Notes: generated by a model not told the origin, from the sequence alone. A DNA stretch of 64,000 nucleotides from Lachnospiraceae bacterium (GCA_017473115.1 JAFUNC010000007.1:80231-144230); one strand, 5' to 3'; shown: positions 15,230-24,282, counted from the first letter of the stretch. Translations and numbers: made by a program.

Positions 15230-17146
15230 ATGAAATCAAAACACAAAAACATTGCCGTTTTAATTACGGGTGTTGATTCAGACATACAGGCACGTATGCT
15301 AAAGGGTATTGAGCAGTTCGGAAAAGAGAATGATTGCAACATTGCTGCATTTGGATGGTTTACGGGGGCTTATGAGAAGGGACCGCACAATGTAGGAGAA
15401 ATCAATATTGCCAATCTTCCTGATTTGCATTTGTTTGACGGTGTAATCGTATTTGCCAATACCGGACATATTGAATTTAATCGTAAAAGAATAGAGAAAA
15501 TATTGAAAGATCTTACTTGTCCGATTGTATGTGTAGGCGGAAAAATGGAAGACTATTACAGTATTATGACTGACGGATACACTGCTATGCGTAAACTTGT
15601 GGAACATTATGTTGTAGACCACAAGATGAAACGGCTTCATTTCGTAAAAGGTGTTGTGGGAAATCCGGATGCTGAGGCACGTTATAAAGCATATGTGGAT
15701 GTATTGTCTGAGCATGGAATTCCTGTTATTTCAGAGCGTATCAGCCAGGGTGATTTTTATGTGACCGGTGCCGAGTTGGCAGCAAGAGAAATTATGAGTT
15801 CCAAACTCCCTTTTCCGGAAGTAGTAATTTGTGCCAATGATACAATGGCGCTTACCATGTGCGATTGCTTGAAACGAAACGGTTATCGGATCCCGGAAGA
15901 TGTTGCGGTCTCCGGTTATGATTACTCTTTTGAAGGACAAAACAGCAGTCCCACACTTACCACCGTGCGCACGAATTTTGAAGAACTGGGTGCGAAAGCA
16001 TGCGGTGTTCTTTTGGATGTGTTTGCGGGTGAAGATGTCTCCAAAGAGATTTTGTTGGCAGATGAAGTGATTTATGGCGAAAGTTGCGGATGTACTTCGC
16101 GAAATGAAAGCATCACAATATTGAAAGAACAGCACGGAGATGTTTTTCATCGTAAAATGATTCACGAGATGATAGATCTTGAAAAAAGCATTATGGTGGC
16201 TGAGGATTATGAAGGTTGGTTGGCTGCCATGAAAGAGTATATTGCATTGGTGAATCCGCCTGAATTTTATTTTTGCACCAATGAAGATTTTATTGAAAAT
16301 GTTTTCGAGAGCAGTTCCATGGATCAGGAAAGCATGAGCGAAGAGGAAAAACTGGCTTACAGTGAAAAAAGTACTGTATTGATTGCTTACCAGAACGGCG
16401 TGTTTAAATCAAAAGAACCGTTTGAGTCCAGATATGCGTTAGATGATTTGTTTATGGACAAAGACAAGGGAAAGTTGTATTTCTTTTCACCGGTGCATTG
16501 TTTGGAACGTAATTACGGGTATATGGTATTTGTGGACAGCGATTATGTAATGGGTAATCAGTTGTTTGCATATTGGTTACTCTCCATGGGACATTCCATC
16601 GAGAATATCCGCAGACAGAATTTGCTTCGAAATGCAATGGACCGTTTAGATGAAATGTATATTAAAGATTCTCTGACAGGAGCATACAACCGTTTTGGTA
16701 TGGAGCGTTTCTTTGTGGAAATCAAGATGAAATCCATGATGTCAAAAAGTAAAATGCAGATATCCTTTATGGATTTGGACGGACTCAAAAATATTAATGA
16801 TGAGTATGGTCATGAAGAAGGCGACCGTATTATTAATGTTGCAGCAGAAATTCTTATGAAAAATGCCGGTAAGTACTATGTAGTACGTTACGGTGGTGAT
16901 GAATTTATCGTTATGGGAACCGTACAGAATGAAAATGAGGTAATCAATTACTGGAAGAAAGTCCAGAATGATGTGGAAGATTATAACCAAAATCATAAAA
17001 AACATGCGGATTTGTCAATGAGCTTTGGATATGATACCTTTGTCCTTGACCATAAGACATACCTTGAGGACTGTATTCGCGTGACAGACAAAAAGATGTA
17101 CGAAGAGAAAAATCGTAAAAAAGCGATGGCGGCTTCAAAAAAATAA
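15230..17146 (+). CDS. Diguanylate cyclase with LacI-type sugar-binding sensor domain
   Basis: Residues 1-290 are a periplasmic-binding-protein-like domain of the LacI effector type (NIAVLITGVDSDIQARMLKG, PEVVICANDTMALTMCDCLK, VAVSGYDY, SPTLTTVRTNFEELGAKA) but with no DNA-binding domain and no signal peptide, so it should act in the cytosol. A linker of about 170 residues follows, and residues 470-635 form a GGDEF domain with LTGAYNRFGMERF, DLDGLKNINDEYGHEEGD and an intact GGDEF active site that should make cyclic di-GMP from two GTP. An RxxD inhibitory site is not visible. A GGGGG ribosome site supports the start. Its location next to uronate genes suggests, but does not show, a sugar ligand. 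Confidence 0.85.
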   Translation: MKSKHKNIAVLITGVDSDIQARMLKGIEQFGKENDCNIAAFGWFTGAYEKGPHNVGEINIANLPDLHLFDGVIVFANTGHIEFNRKRIEKILKDLTCPIVCVGGKMEDYYSIMTDGYTAMRKLVEHYVVDHKMKRLHFVKGVVGNPDAEARYKAYVDVLSEHGIPVISERISQGDFYVTGAELAAREIMSSKLPFPEVVICANDTMALTMCDCLKRNGYRIPEDVAVSGYDYSFEGQNSSPTLTTVRTNFEELGAKACGVLLDVFAGEDVSKEILLADEVIYGESCGCTSRNESITILKEQHGDVFHRKMIHEMIDLEKSIMVAEDYEGWLAAMKEYIALVNPPEFYFCTNEDFIENVFESSSMDQESMSEEEKLAYSEKSTVLIAYQNGVFKSKEPFESRYALDDLFMDKDKGKLYFFSPVHCLERNYGYMVFVDSDYVMGNQLFAYWLLSMGHSIENIRRQNLLRNAMDRLDEMYIKDSLTGAYNRFGMERFFVEIKMKSMMSKSKMQISFMDLDGLKNINDEYGHEEGDRIINVAAEILMKNAGKYYVVRYGGDEFIVMGTVQNENEVINYWKKVQNDVEDYNQNHKKHADLSMSFGYDTFVLDHKTYLEDCIRVTDKKMYEEKNRKKAMAASKK

Positions 17147-17167
17147 TTTTAGGAGATAACGTAAAGA

Positions 17168-17941
17168 ATGCACAATGAAATTTTTACAATTGGTAAAATT
17201 ACCATTCACGGCTATGGTTTGATGATTGGTATCGGTTTTTTGGTGGCGGTTTTGGTAGGTATGTACCGTGCCAAAAAGAAAGGATTAAATCCGGAAGCTG
17301 TTTTGGATATTGCCATTTATGCAATACTGGCAGGTTTTTTGGGCGGTAAAATTCTTTTTGTTATCGTAGAATGGAAGCGTTTTTTGGAGAATCCCTGGAG
17401 TGTATTGGGCAGTTCCGGTTTTGTGGTATACGGCGGTATTATTACCGGTGTGTTGGCAGGCTATATTTATACCAGAATAAAGAAAATTTCTTTTGCAAAG
17501 TATTTTGATCTTGTAATGCCTGAGATTGCGCTTGCACAAGGATTTGGTCGTATTGGTTGCTTTTTGGCAGGATGCTGTTACGGAAGGCAGACGGATTCCT
17601 GGCTTGGGGTTATTTTCCCGGCAGGGAGTATGGCGCCTTCAGGCGTCAAACTGTTACCTACCCAGTTATTTATGTCTGCAGGAGATTTTCTGATTGCTCT
17701 TATATTGATTTTATATTCCCGTAAAAATAAAATCGACGGCAATGTGGGTGCCGGTTATTTGGTTCTTTACGGTGCAGGAAGATTTGCAATTGAGTTTTTA
17801 AGAAATGATGCAAGGGGAAGTGTGGGAACGTTATCTACCTCTCAGTTTATTTCCATCTTTATTGTGGCGGCGGGAATCGGATTGATTGTATGGAATACAA
17901 TGCGTGCCCGGAGAGGTGTACAGAAAGCAGACGAAAAGTAA
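17168..17941 (+). CDS. lgt: Prolipoprotein diacylglyceryl transferase
   Basis: Lgt moves diacylglycerol from phosphatidylglycerol to the lipobox cysteine of prolipoproteins. The 257-residue protein has about seven hydrophobic segments, the HGYGLMIG start, the YGGIITGVLAGY segment, and the signature GRIGCFLAGCCYG near residue 125. AGGAGAT precedes the ATG. It follows the diguanylate cyclase by 21 bases and likely shares its transcript. Lipoprotein substrates in this window include the zinc-binding protein at 19377 and the protein at 36552. Confidence 0.95.
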   Translation: MHNEIFTIGKITIHGYGLMIGIGFLVAVLVGMYRAKKKGLNPEAVLDIAIYAILAGFLGGKILFVIVEWKRFLENPWSVLGSSGFVVYGGIITGVLAGYIYTRIKKISFAKYFDLVMPEIALAQGFGRIGCFLAGCCYGRQTDSWLGVIFPAGSMAPSGVKLLPTQLFMSAGDFLIALILILYSRKNKIDGNVGAGYLVLYGAGRFAIEFLRNDARGSVGTLSTSQFISIFIVAAGIGLIVWNTMRARRGVQKADEK

Positions 17942-17960
17942 AAGGATTGTGATATGAAAT

Positions 17961-18010
17961 AAAATGCATTTTGGCAGTGAAAAGTATCGGCTTGCCAAGG
18001 TGCATTTTTT
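17961..18010 (+). terminator. Terminator after lgt
   Basis: AAAATGCATTTTGGCA (17961-17976) pairs with TGCCAAGGTGCATTTT with two G-T wobbles, and the stem runs into a T tract ending near 18010. Confidence 0.75.
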
Positions 18011-18070
18011 AATTTGTTGCATACCATATAAAAAGAACAGACTTTAGTATGATTTTTTTGTGGAGGCAAA

Positions 18071-19177
18071 ATGAGAACAATCAATAATTTACCACTTTCC
18101 GGTATGAGTTTAAGAAACGTAAGAAATGCTGCACCGGCAATTCCGCTGCCAAACCCGGGAGAGGGCGGTGCCGTGTATCCCGGTAATACCATGAACGGAG
18201 AGACGGATGGACAGATTAATGATACGGATGCCAATAATATGGGTAATGGCGTGAATGGCAACGATGGAGGCTTTAACAACGGCAGCAGTAACGATGGAGC
18301 GGCAATGCCTGTGATTCCCCTGCCAAACCCCGGAGAGGGAGGCGCGGTATTTCCCGGTAACGGTGGCAATAACAATGGAAACAGTAACGGAAACGGTGGA
18401 GTTGCAATTCCCGTAATTCCGCTGCCAAACCCGGGAGAAGGCGGTGCGGTATTCCCCGGTAACAGCGGTAATAATAACGGGAATCGCCCCGGAAATAATT
18501 TTGTACCGAGTATTCCGGGTACAGTGATTATTACTTATCCGCGCCCCAATGATAATTGCACATTTTGCAATCCCGGCAGCAATCAGAACAGTCAGGTACG
18601 TTTTCTGAATGCGGCAAGCGGTTACAATCCGTTTTGGGTTTATATCAATGACAAACTTTTGGTAAACGATTTTGGTTTCGCAGATATTACGGAATATGTA
18701 GAGGTTGCAGCGGGAAGACCGGTCATTACTCTGATGGGAGAAAACGGTTATGTATATTTACAGCAGCCGGTAGAGGTATCGGCAGGCAATACGTTGACCA
18801 TGGCAATCGTCAATACGGACTCCGGTCTCGGGCTGAAGGTAATCAGTGATACGAATTGTGACCGGAACCGTAATGCATCCTGCATCAGGGTCGGAAATTT
18901 AACGTATCAGGGTGGTCCTTTGAATGTGGTAATCGGAAACCGATATGTCACATTCCGTAATGTGAATTCCGGCGAAGTGACGGATTTCGCCACAATCTGG
19001 CCGGGCGAATACCCTTATACCGTCAGCAGAACCAACAATACCATGTATCCGGTATGGGGAAGCAACACTCTTTTACAATCCGCACTGTATTTGCAGCGTG
19101 ATAAAAATTATACGATTTATCTTTTCCAATATAATCCGTCAGCAGATGCCATTAAGGCTCTGATTGTTGAGGATTAA
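18071..19177 (+). CDS. Gly/Asn-rich protein with three PNPGEGG repeats and a DUF4397-like domain
   Basis: I recognise no enzyme here. The first ~150 residues carry three near-identical blocks, IPLPNPGEGGAVYPGN once and IPLPNPGEGGAVFPGN twice, separated by Gly/Asn/Asp-rich linkers of 40-60 and about 20 residues. Residues about 175-368 look like a two-repeat beta-sandwich of the DUF4397 type (VRFLNAASGYNPFWVYINDK, ITEYVEVAAGRPVITLMG, VTFRNVNSGEVTDFATIWPG). No signal peptide, lipobox or sorting motif is visible, so export would need a non-classical or spore-associated route. The start has a TGGAGGC site 7 bases upstream. It is a single-gene unit with a terminator upstream. Confidence 0.6.
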   Translation: MRTINNLPLSGMSLRNVRNAAPAIPLPNPGEGGAVYPGNTMNGETDGQINDTDANNMGNGVNGNDGGFNNGSSNDGAAMPVIPLPNPGEGGAVFPGNGGNNNGNSNGNGGVAIPVIPLPNPGEGGAVFPGNSGNNNGNRPGNNFVPSIPGTVIITYPRPNDNCTFCNPGSNQNSQVRFLNAASGYNPFWVYINDKLLVNDFGFADITEYVEVAAGRPVITLMGENGYVYLQQPVEVSAGNTLTMAIVNTDSGLGLKVISDTNCDRNRNASCIRVGNLTYQGGPLNVVIGNRYVTFRNVNSGEVTDFATIWPGEYPYTVSRTNNTMYPVWGSNTLLQSALYLQRDKNYTIYLFQYNPSADAIKALIVED

Positions 19178-19239
19178 AAATGCAGGAGTTATAGTTTTAT
19201 TTTTATACGTAAACTGAGATGTTTTCATCCGAAATAATA

Positions 19240-19267
19240 TTGACAACTATGACAAAGTGAGTATACT
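19240..19267 (+). promoter_or_regulatory. Promoter of the zinc uptake operon
   Basis: TTGACA (19240-19245), a 16-base spacer and TATACT (19262-19267) precede the Fur/Zur-type box, which would cover the transcription start. Confidence 0.7.
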
Positions 19268-19271
19268 AAAA

Positions 19272-19286
19272 TGAGAATAATTCTCA
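19272..19286. promoter_or_regulatory. Zur/Fur-type operator of the zinc uptake operon
   Basis: TGAGAATAATTCTCA is a perfect 7-1-7 inverted repeat of the Fur-family type. It lies 4 bases downstream of the -10 box. A second, outer inverted repeat (AAAGTGAGTAT at 19254-19264 and its complement at 19294-19304) shares exactly the same dyad axis, position 19279. Confidence 0.85.
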
Positions 19287-19376
19287 AATTGGCATACTCA
19301 CTTTTGTATATGCTGTTAAGGTTATTTTTATAAAAGATAAAAAGGTCAATGAAATTTGGGGACCGGAAAGATTTGT

Positions 19377-20366
19377 ATGAAAAAAGTTAATTTGATAGTA
19401 CTGTTATGTATATTGTGCCTGACGGGTGTTATGACCGGTTGCAATACAGGTAACAGCGCGGATGATAAAATTACAATAGTATGTACGAATTTTCCGCTAT
19501 ATGACTGGACAAGCAGATTGCTTGGAGAGAGTGAAGCGGAAGTTATTCTTCTCTTAAATAACGGGGCGGATATGCATAGTTTTCAACCCTCTGCGGAGGA
19601 AATGATTCAGATCGCAAATTGTGATATGTTGGTTCATATTGGTGGTGAGTCTGATGCATGGCTGGAAGATGCGTTAGAGGCCAATCCAAAAGAAGAGCGC
19701 ATTGTGGTCAATCTGATGGATGTGTTAAAAGAGGATGTTTTGGAAGAGCAATATGTGGAAGGGATGCAGACAGAACATACGCATGAGGAGGAAAATGTGT
19801 GTGAAACGGAACATGACCATAATGAAGCGGTTTCGGATGAACATATTTGGTTATCGTTGCGTATGGCGGTGAAGTCCTGTGGGGCCATCGAGAAGGCTTT
19901 GTGCCAGTTAATTCCTGCGGAGGCAGAACAAATTCATAACAACAGCAATTCTTATTACGGAGAATTGGCGGATTTGGATCAAAAGTATGCGGATATGGTA
20001 GCGAATCATGCTGATCACAATACGGTTATCGTAGCAGACCGTTTTCCCTTTTTATATCTGATGGAGGACTACGGTTTGGAATATTATGCGGCATTTCCCG
20101 GATGTTCCACGGAGTCGGAAGCGGATTTTGAAACCGTGGTATTTTTGGCCGAAAAGGTAAAAGAGCAGGAGAACAAAGTGCTTTTTATTACGGAAAGCGG
20201 CACGGATACTCTGGCTAATACGGTTTTTGATAATATCAATGTTACCGGAGAGACGGCGGTTCTGCATTCCATGCAGGTGGTGTACCAAAGCGATATAGAA
20301 GCAGGTGCATCTTATTTGGGTTATATGGAAGAGAATCTGGCTGTGTTGGAGCAGGTGCTTCGATAA
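19377..20366 (+). CDS. znuA: Zinc ABC transporter substrate-binding lipoprotein
   Basis: A lipoprotein signal peptide ends in the lipobox MTGC near residues 19-22, so the mature protein would be anchored by Lgt modification. The body is a cluster A-I metal-binding protein: the IVCTNFPLYDW start, GADMHSFQPSAEEM with the first histidine ligand, a His/Glu-rich loop (EHTHEEENVCETEHDHNEA, about residues 130-148) typical of zinc carriers, and DEHIWLSLRMA with the second ligand. The ATG at 19377 is preferred over an in-frame TTG at 19356 because GGAAAG precedes it and the signal peptide begins there. It is the first gene of an operon with its ATPase, permease and repressor. Confidence 0.9.
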   Translation: MKKVNLIVLLCILCLTGVMTGCNTGNSADDKITIVCTNFPLYDWTSRLLGESEAEVILLLNNGADMHSFQPSAEEMIQIANCDMLVHIGGESDAWLEDALEANPKEERIVVNLMDVLKEDVLEEQYVEGMQTEHTHEEENVCETEHDHNEAVSDEHIWLSLRMAVKSCGAIEKALCQLIPAEAEQIHNNSNSYYGELADLDQKYADMVANHADHNTVIVADRFPFLYLMEDYGLEYYAAFPGCSTESEADFETVVFLAEKVKEQENKVLFITESGTDTLANTVFDNINVTGETAVLHSMQVVYQSDIEAGASYLGYMEENLAVLEQVLR

Positions 20367-20438
20367 AGGCGAAGATTGATGTGACAAGGTTTCGGAAGCG
20401 GAACCTGTGAATGAAAGATGAATTGTTGGGAGAAATCA

Positions 20439-21134
20439 ATGGCACAGTTGACATGTGACAATGTAATACTGGGATATGAGAAGACTGCAGTAACCGGGCT
20501 TATTAATTTTAGTCTTAATAAAGGAGATTATCTTTATATTATCGGTGATAACGGTTCCGGCAAGTCGACTTTGATGAAGGGGATTCTCGGGCTTCGTAAG
20601 CCTATGGAAGGAACCATTCTTTTTGGTGACGGATTAAAACAGAATGAAATCGGTTATATGCCGCAACAGACGATTGTACAGAAAGATTTTCCGGCGTCGG
20701 TAGAAGAAATTGTGATTTCGGGTTGTTTGAGCAGAAGCGGTCTGCGTCCTTTTTTTACAAATAAAGATAAAATGCTGGCAGATGAGATGCTTTCCAAAAT
20801 GGAGATTTTGGATTTGAAGAAGCGCAGTTATCGTGAGTTGTCGGGCGGACAACAGCAGATAGTGTTACTGGCAAGGGCTTTGTGTGCTACACAGAAGATG
20901 CTTTTGTTGGATGAACCGGTTGCGGGACTGGACCCGGAAACAACGGAAGAATTATATGAGTTGGTCAAAAAATTAAATCGTGAAGAAGGTGTGACCATTA
21001 TTATGGTTTCTCATGATATGCATGCAGTATCCAAATATGCAAGTCATGTTTTGAATTTGGTAAAGGAGCCGGTCTTTTTCGGCACTGCAGAAGAATATTT
21101 TGCATCACATGCAAAAGGGCAGGAGGATAAATAA
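20439..21134 (+). CDS. znuC: Zinc ABC transporter ATP-binding protein
   Basis: The 231-residue ATPase has Walker A GDNGSGKST, a Q-loop (YMPQQ), the signature LSGGQQQIVLLARAL, Walker B MLLLDEPVAGLD and the switch histidine in VSHDMH. It drives uptake through the adjacent permease. The ATG at 20439 has GGGAGA 7 bases upstream; an in-frame ATG at 20418 has no site. Its last base overlaps the first base of the permease gene, which indicates translational coupling. Confidence 0.92.
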   Translation: MAQLTCDNVILGYEKTAVTGLINFSLNKGDYLYIIGDNGSGKSTLMKGILGLRKPMEGTILFGDGLKQNEIGYMPQQTIVQKDFPASVEEIVISGCLSRSGLRPFFTNKDKMLADEMLSKMEILDLKKRSYRELSGGQQQIVLLARALCATQKMLLLDEPVAGLDPETTEELYELVKKLNREEGVTIIMVSHDMHAVSKYASHVLNLVKEPVFFGTAEEYFASHAKGQEDK

Positions 21135-21982
21135 TGGAATTGTTTGAAAAACTTATGTATTATTTGTCCTATCCTCTTGTGCAGTATGCATTGGTGGTAG
21201 GCGTGTTCATTGCTCTGTGCTCCTCTCTGCTGGGAGTGACTTTGGTCTTAAAACGCCTTTCATTTATCGGGGACGGTTTGTCCCATGTGGCGTTCGGAGC
21301 CATGGCGTTTGCAGTCGTATTGAATTTCAGTAATCAGATGCTTTTGGTCTTGCCGGTAACGGTTTTGGTAGCCATCCTTCTTTTGTGTACAGGGAAAAAC
21401 AGTAAGATAAAAGGAGACTCTGCCATCGCTATGTTGTCCGTTGGCGCGCTGGCGTTGGGCTATCTTGTGTTAAATGTATTTCCGGAAATGGTAACGTCCG
21501 GAAATGTAGCCGGAGATGTGTGCAGTACATTATTCGGCAGTGCGTCGTTATTGACGTTATCATCGAAGGATGTATGGCTTTGTATTGGCTTGTCCGTATT
21601 TGTAATCGGCGTGTTTGTATTCTTTTATCATAAATTGTTTGCCATTACCTTTGATGAGGATTTTGCAGCGGCAACGGGCATCAGGGTTCAGGTATATAAT
21701 ATTCTTTTGGCAACGGTAATAGCGGTAGTAATTGTGCTGGCCATGAAACTGGTAGGGTCGTTGTTAATTTCGGCATTGATTATTTTTCCGACCATGTCGG
21801 CAATGCGGGTGTTTAAAAGTTTTAAAAGTGTAATTATATGTTCTGCCTGTACTTCGGTTGTGTGTGCATTAACGGGTATGTTGGTCTCCATTCTGTTTTC
21901 TACTCCCGTAGGAGCCACCGTGGTAGCTGCAGATATGGTATTGTTTGGAGTTTTTGCACTGATTGGTGCATTGAAAGGATAA
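21134..21982 (+). CDS. znuB: Zinc ABC transporter permease
   Basis: This ABC-3 family integral membrane protein has 282 residues and about eight hydrophobic segments, with LKRLSFIGDGLSHVAFGAMA near residue 40 and KLVGSLLISALIIFPTMSAM near 205, both typical of zinc/manganese permeases. AGGAGGA lies in the end of znuC, with the start codon overlapping its stop (TAATG). Co-occurrence with a His-rich binding protein and a Fur-type regulator favours zinc as the substrate. Confidence 0.92.
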   Translation: MELFEKLMYYLSYPLVQYALVVGVFIALCSSLLGVTLVLKRLSFIGDGLSHVAFGAMAFAVVLNFSNQMLLVLPVTVLVAILLLCTGKNSKIKGDSAIAMLSVGALALGYLVLNVFPEMVTSGNVAGDVCSTLFGSASLLTLSSKDVWLCIGLSVFVIGVFVFFYHKLFAITFDEDFAAATGIRVQVYNILLATVIAVVIVLAMKLVGSLLISALIIFPTMSAMRVFKSFKSVIICSACTSVVCALTGMLVSILFSTPVGATVVAADMVLFGVFALIGALKG

Positions 21983-21989
21983 GGATAAA

Positions 21990-22259
21990 ATGGATTATAG
22001 AGAAGCGAATGCGCGGTCAAATACTTTTTTAATTATTGCAATGGTGTTATTTATCGGTTGCCTGCTGATTCAGAATTGGATTGTACAGATGCTTTGTTTG
22101 ATCGGAGGTATTGTACTGATTGTGTTGGCAATCGTGTTACGGGTTAAATATTCCAAATGTCCGTATTGTAAAAAGAAACTTCCGCTTGGATTCCGCAGCG
22201 AACCGGACAAGTGTCCTCATTGCAAAGAAACTATTATAAAAAACGAAAGTGAAAAGTAA
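21990..22259 (+). CDS. Small membrane protein with C-terminal zinc ribbon
   Basis: The 89-residue protein has two closely spaced membrane helices (about 11-30 and 33-50), then a short zinc ribbon (CPYCKKKLP, then CPHCKE) on what should be the cytosolic side. It lies between znuB (7 bases) and the repressor gene (6 bases), so it belongs to the zinc operon. A role in zinc sensing or handling is inferred from the context only; I do not recognise a named family. Confidence 0.7.
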   Translation: MDYREANARSNTFLIIAMVLFIGCLLIQNWIVQMLCLIGGIVLIVLAIVLRVKYSKCPYCKKKLPLGFRSEPDKCPHCKETIIKNESEK

Positions 22260-22265
22260 TATCCG

Positions 22266-22676
22266 ATGAAAAGCACATATCAGACACAACAACGAAAAAT
22301 ACTGTTGGACTTTTTGGCAGCCTCTCACGACAGGCAGTTTACCATTGAAGAAATTATGGAAGGTTTGTATGAAGAAGGAAGAAGTGTGCCACAAAGTTCC
22401 GTTTACCGCCTGATGAAGAAACTGGTGGAGGAAGGTGTGGTACGTCGCCATTCCAAAGAGGATTCCAGACAATTTGTCTATCAGATTATAGAGAGTGAGG
22501 AATGCCATTCCCACTTGCATTTACAGTGTACAGCCTGTGGGAAATTAGTGCATTTAAGTCATGAGGCAACCAAAGAAGCAAAGCAATGGATGCAAGGGAC
22601 TACCGGGTTTGAACTGGATCAGGAGAAAACCTTTCTTTACGGCACCTGTACAGATTGTAAAAGTAACAGAATATAA
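22266..22676 (+). CDS. zur: Fur-family metal-dependent repressor, probably Zur
   Basis: The 136-residue protein has the Fur winged helix (TIEEIMEGLYEEGRSVPQSS, VYRLMKKLVEEGVVRRH) and a C-terminal metal-binding domain with HSHLHLQC and two CxxC pairs (CTACG, CTDC) for structural zinc. It closes the zinc uptake operon and is preceded by an exact Fur-type palindrome at the operon promoter, so autoregulated zinc-dependent repression is the simplest reading. Fur or PerR identity is less likely given the neighbours, but cannot be excluded from sequence. Confidence 0.82.
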   Translation: MKSTYQTQQRKILLDFLAASHDRQFTIEEIMEGLYEEGRSVPQSSVYRLMKKLVEEGVVRRHSKEDSRQFVYQIIESEECHSHLHLQCTACGKLVHLSHEATKEAKQWMQGTTGFELDQEKTFLYGTCTDCKSNRI

Positions 22677-22683
22677 AGTTCAG

Positions 22684-22716
22684 AAAACCCCGAAGGATAA
22701 TCCGTTCGGGGTTTTG
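22684..22716. terminator. Bidirectional terminator between zur and cls
   Basis: AAAACCCCGAA (22684-22694) and TTCGGGGTTTT (22705-22715) form an 11-bp stem between convergent genes. Confidence 0.85.
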
Positions 22717-22731
22717 ATATTTATAAAATTA

Positions 22732-24282
22732 TTAAAAATGGCATTTGAAGAAATATAAAAATTTCTGTAGGATTTTTTGATTGAGGGGGCGATTTTGCCA
22801 TTCCTCATAAGTGACTTGCCGGCATTGTCGGATTGTTTTTTCAAAATCATCATCAATGTCTTTTAATACCTTGCCGTCCGGAATCCAGACACCGTTTTCA
22901 AAATGGGTATAAAAACTTCGGAAATCCATATTGATTGTGCCGACAATGGCGGAAGACTCATTGGTGCAATGTTTGGCATGGATAAAGCCCGGGGTATATT
23001 CATAGATTTCAACGCCGTCTCGAAGTAAGGGGCCGTAATGTACTACGGTTAAATGATGAACTATCTTTTTATCGGGGATACCCGGTACGATAATTCGCAC
23101 TTTTACACCGGATTTTGCAGTCAGACTGAGTACGTCCTGCATGGTATCGTCCAAAATCAAATAGGGCGTCATAATATTTACCCGTTCTCCGGCATTGCTG
23201 ATAATATGCATAAACATATCTATGGCCGGGTTGTTCGGATTATTAGAGGGACCGTCGGCGAAGGGTTGGCAATAGGTTCCGTTGGGGACGATTTGTTTTG
23301 GGATTTTAAAATTATTAATGTTCATATGTCCGCCGGAAGCATTCCACATACCGATAAAAATCAACTGCATACCGTAGATGGCATCGCCTTCCAAACGTAA
23401 GCCTGTATCTTTCCAATGTCCATAGGGTGAAACAATATTAGCATAACGGTCGCTGATATTAATACCGCCGGTGTATGCATATTTTCCGTCCACTACCAGA
23501 ATTTTTTGATGATTACGGTAGTTAAAAAACAGGCGGTGATAACTTTTTTCCACAGGATTAAAAATTAATACTTTAAATCCTTTGGCTTTTAATTCTTTGA
23601 TGGAAGTATCGGACATCTGCATAAAAGAACCGGTATCATCAAACATGATATATATTTTAACGCCCTGATTTAACTTTTCTTCCAGAATTTTAGTATAGCG
23701 TTCCCAGATGGAACCGTCTGCGATAATGAAAAAACTGATAAAAACATATTTGGTAGCAGATTTTAATTTTTCTTCCACATCTTCAAAAAAACGTTCGCCT
23801 ACTTCAAAATAGGTAATAGCAGTATTTTCATAGAGCGGGTAATTTTGGTTATACAGATAGGTGGCAATTTTTCCTTTGTCTGCGTTTTCTTTGGAAAGTT
23901 TCTCTACCAGAGCATAATCCATTATTTGATTTTCGTTTGCTTTGTCAATTGCCCTTTGGATTTCACGATGTGCTTTTCGGTTAATGACGGAGCGTCCCCA
24001 AAATAGGTACATAATGTGTCCGGCAATGGGAAGTACAAGGGCAACTCCAAGCCAATACAGTTTGTATGCTGCGTTTCGGTCGCTGGAAATCAAAGGAATC
24101 ATTACGATAATACTCAGTAATTCAATGAATGCATACAAATAAACCGTATATTGATTCAAAACATAGGAACCAACCAGAATGATGGCCAGGTCTACCAGAA
24201 ATAAAAGAAAAATCAGTAAAAAACGCATAAAGGTTTTGACATAACTGTATTCTCTTTGTTTTTTCTTTTTCGGTCTGCTCAA
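22732..24282 (-). CDS. cls: Cardiolipin synthase (phospholipase D family)
   Basis: Two N-terminal membrane helices are followed by two phospholipase-D motifs: HQKILVVDGKYAYTGGIN (about residue 260) and HAKHCTNESSAIVGTINMD (about 430). In the second, the usual H-x-K-x4-D has asparagine-glutamate where aspartate is expected (HAKHCTNE), a variant seen in some Cls proteins. It joins two phosphatidylglycerols into cardiolipin and glycerol at the membrane. I choose a TTG start at 24282 because AGAGGTG lies 6 bases before it; an alternative GTG at 24291 would overlap that site. Single gene, convergent with zur. Confidence 0.9.
   Translation of the reverse strand: MSRPKKKKQREYSYVKTFMRFLLIFLLFLVDLAIILVGSYVLNQYTVYLYAFIELLSIIVMIPLISSDRNAAYKLYWLGVALVLPIAGHIMYLFWGRSVINRKAHREIQRAIDKANENQIMDYALVEKLSKENADKGKIATYLYNQNYPLYENTAITYFEVGERFFEDVEEKLKSATKYVFISFFIIADGSIWERYTKILEEKLNQGVKIYIMFDDTGSFMQMSDTSIKELKAKGFKVLIFNPVEKSYHRLFFNYRNHQKILVVDGKYAYTGGINISDRYANIVSPYGHWKDTGLRLEGDAIYGMQLIFIGMWNASGGHMNINNFKIPKQIVPNGTYCQPFADGPSNNPNNPAIDMFMHIISNAGERVNIMTPYLILDDTMQDVLSLTAKSGVKVRIIVPGIPDKKIVHHLTVVHYGPLLRDGVEIYEYTPGFIHAKHCTNESSAIVGTINMDFRSFYTHFENGVWIPDGKVLKDIDDDFEKTIRQCRQVTYEEWQNRPLNQKILQKFLYFFKCHF

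Noticed and set aside
18100-18470. CRISPR-like repeats
   Set aside because: The three repeated DNA blocks are in frame and encode the PNPGEGG repeat; spacing is uneven and no cas genes are present.
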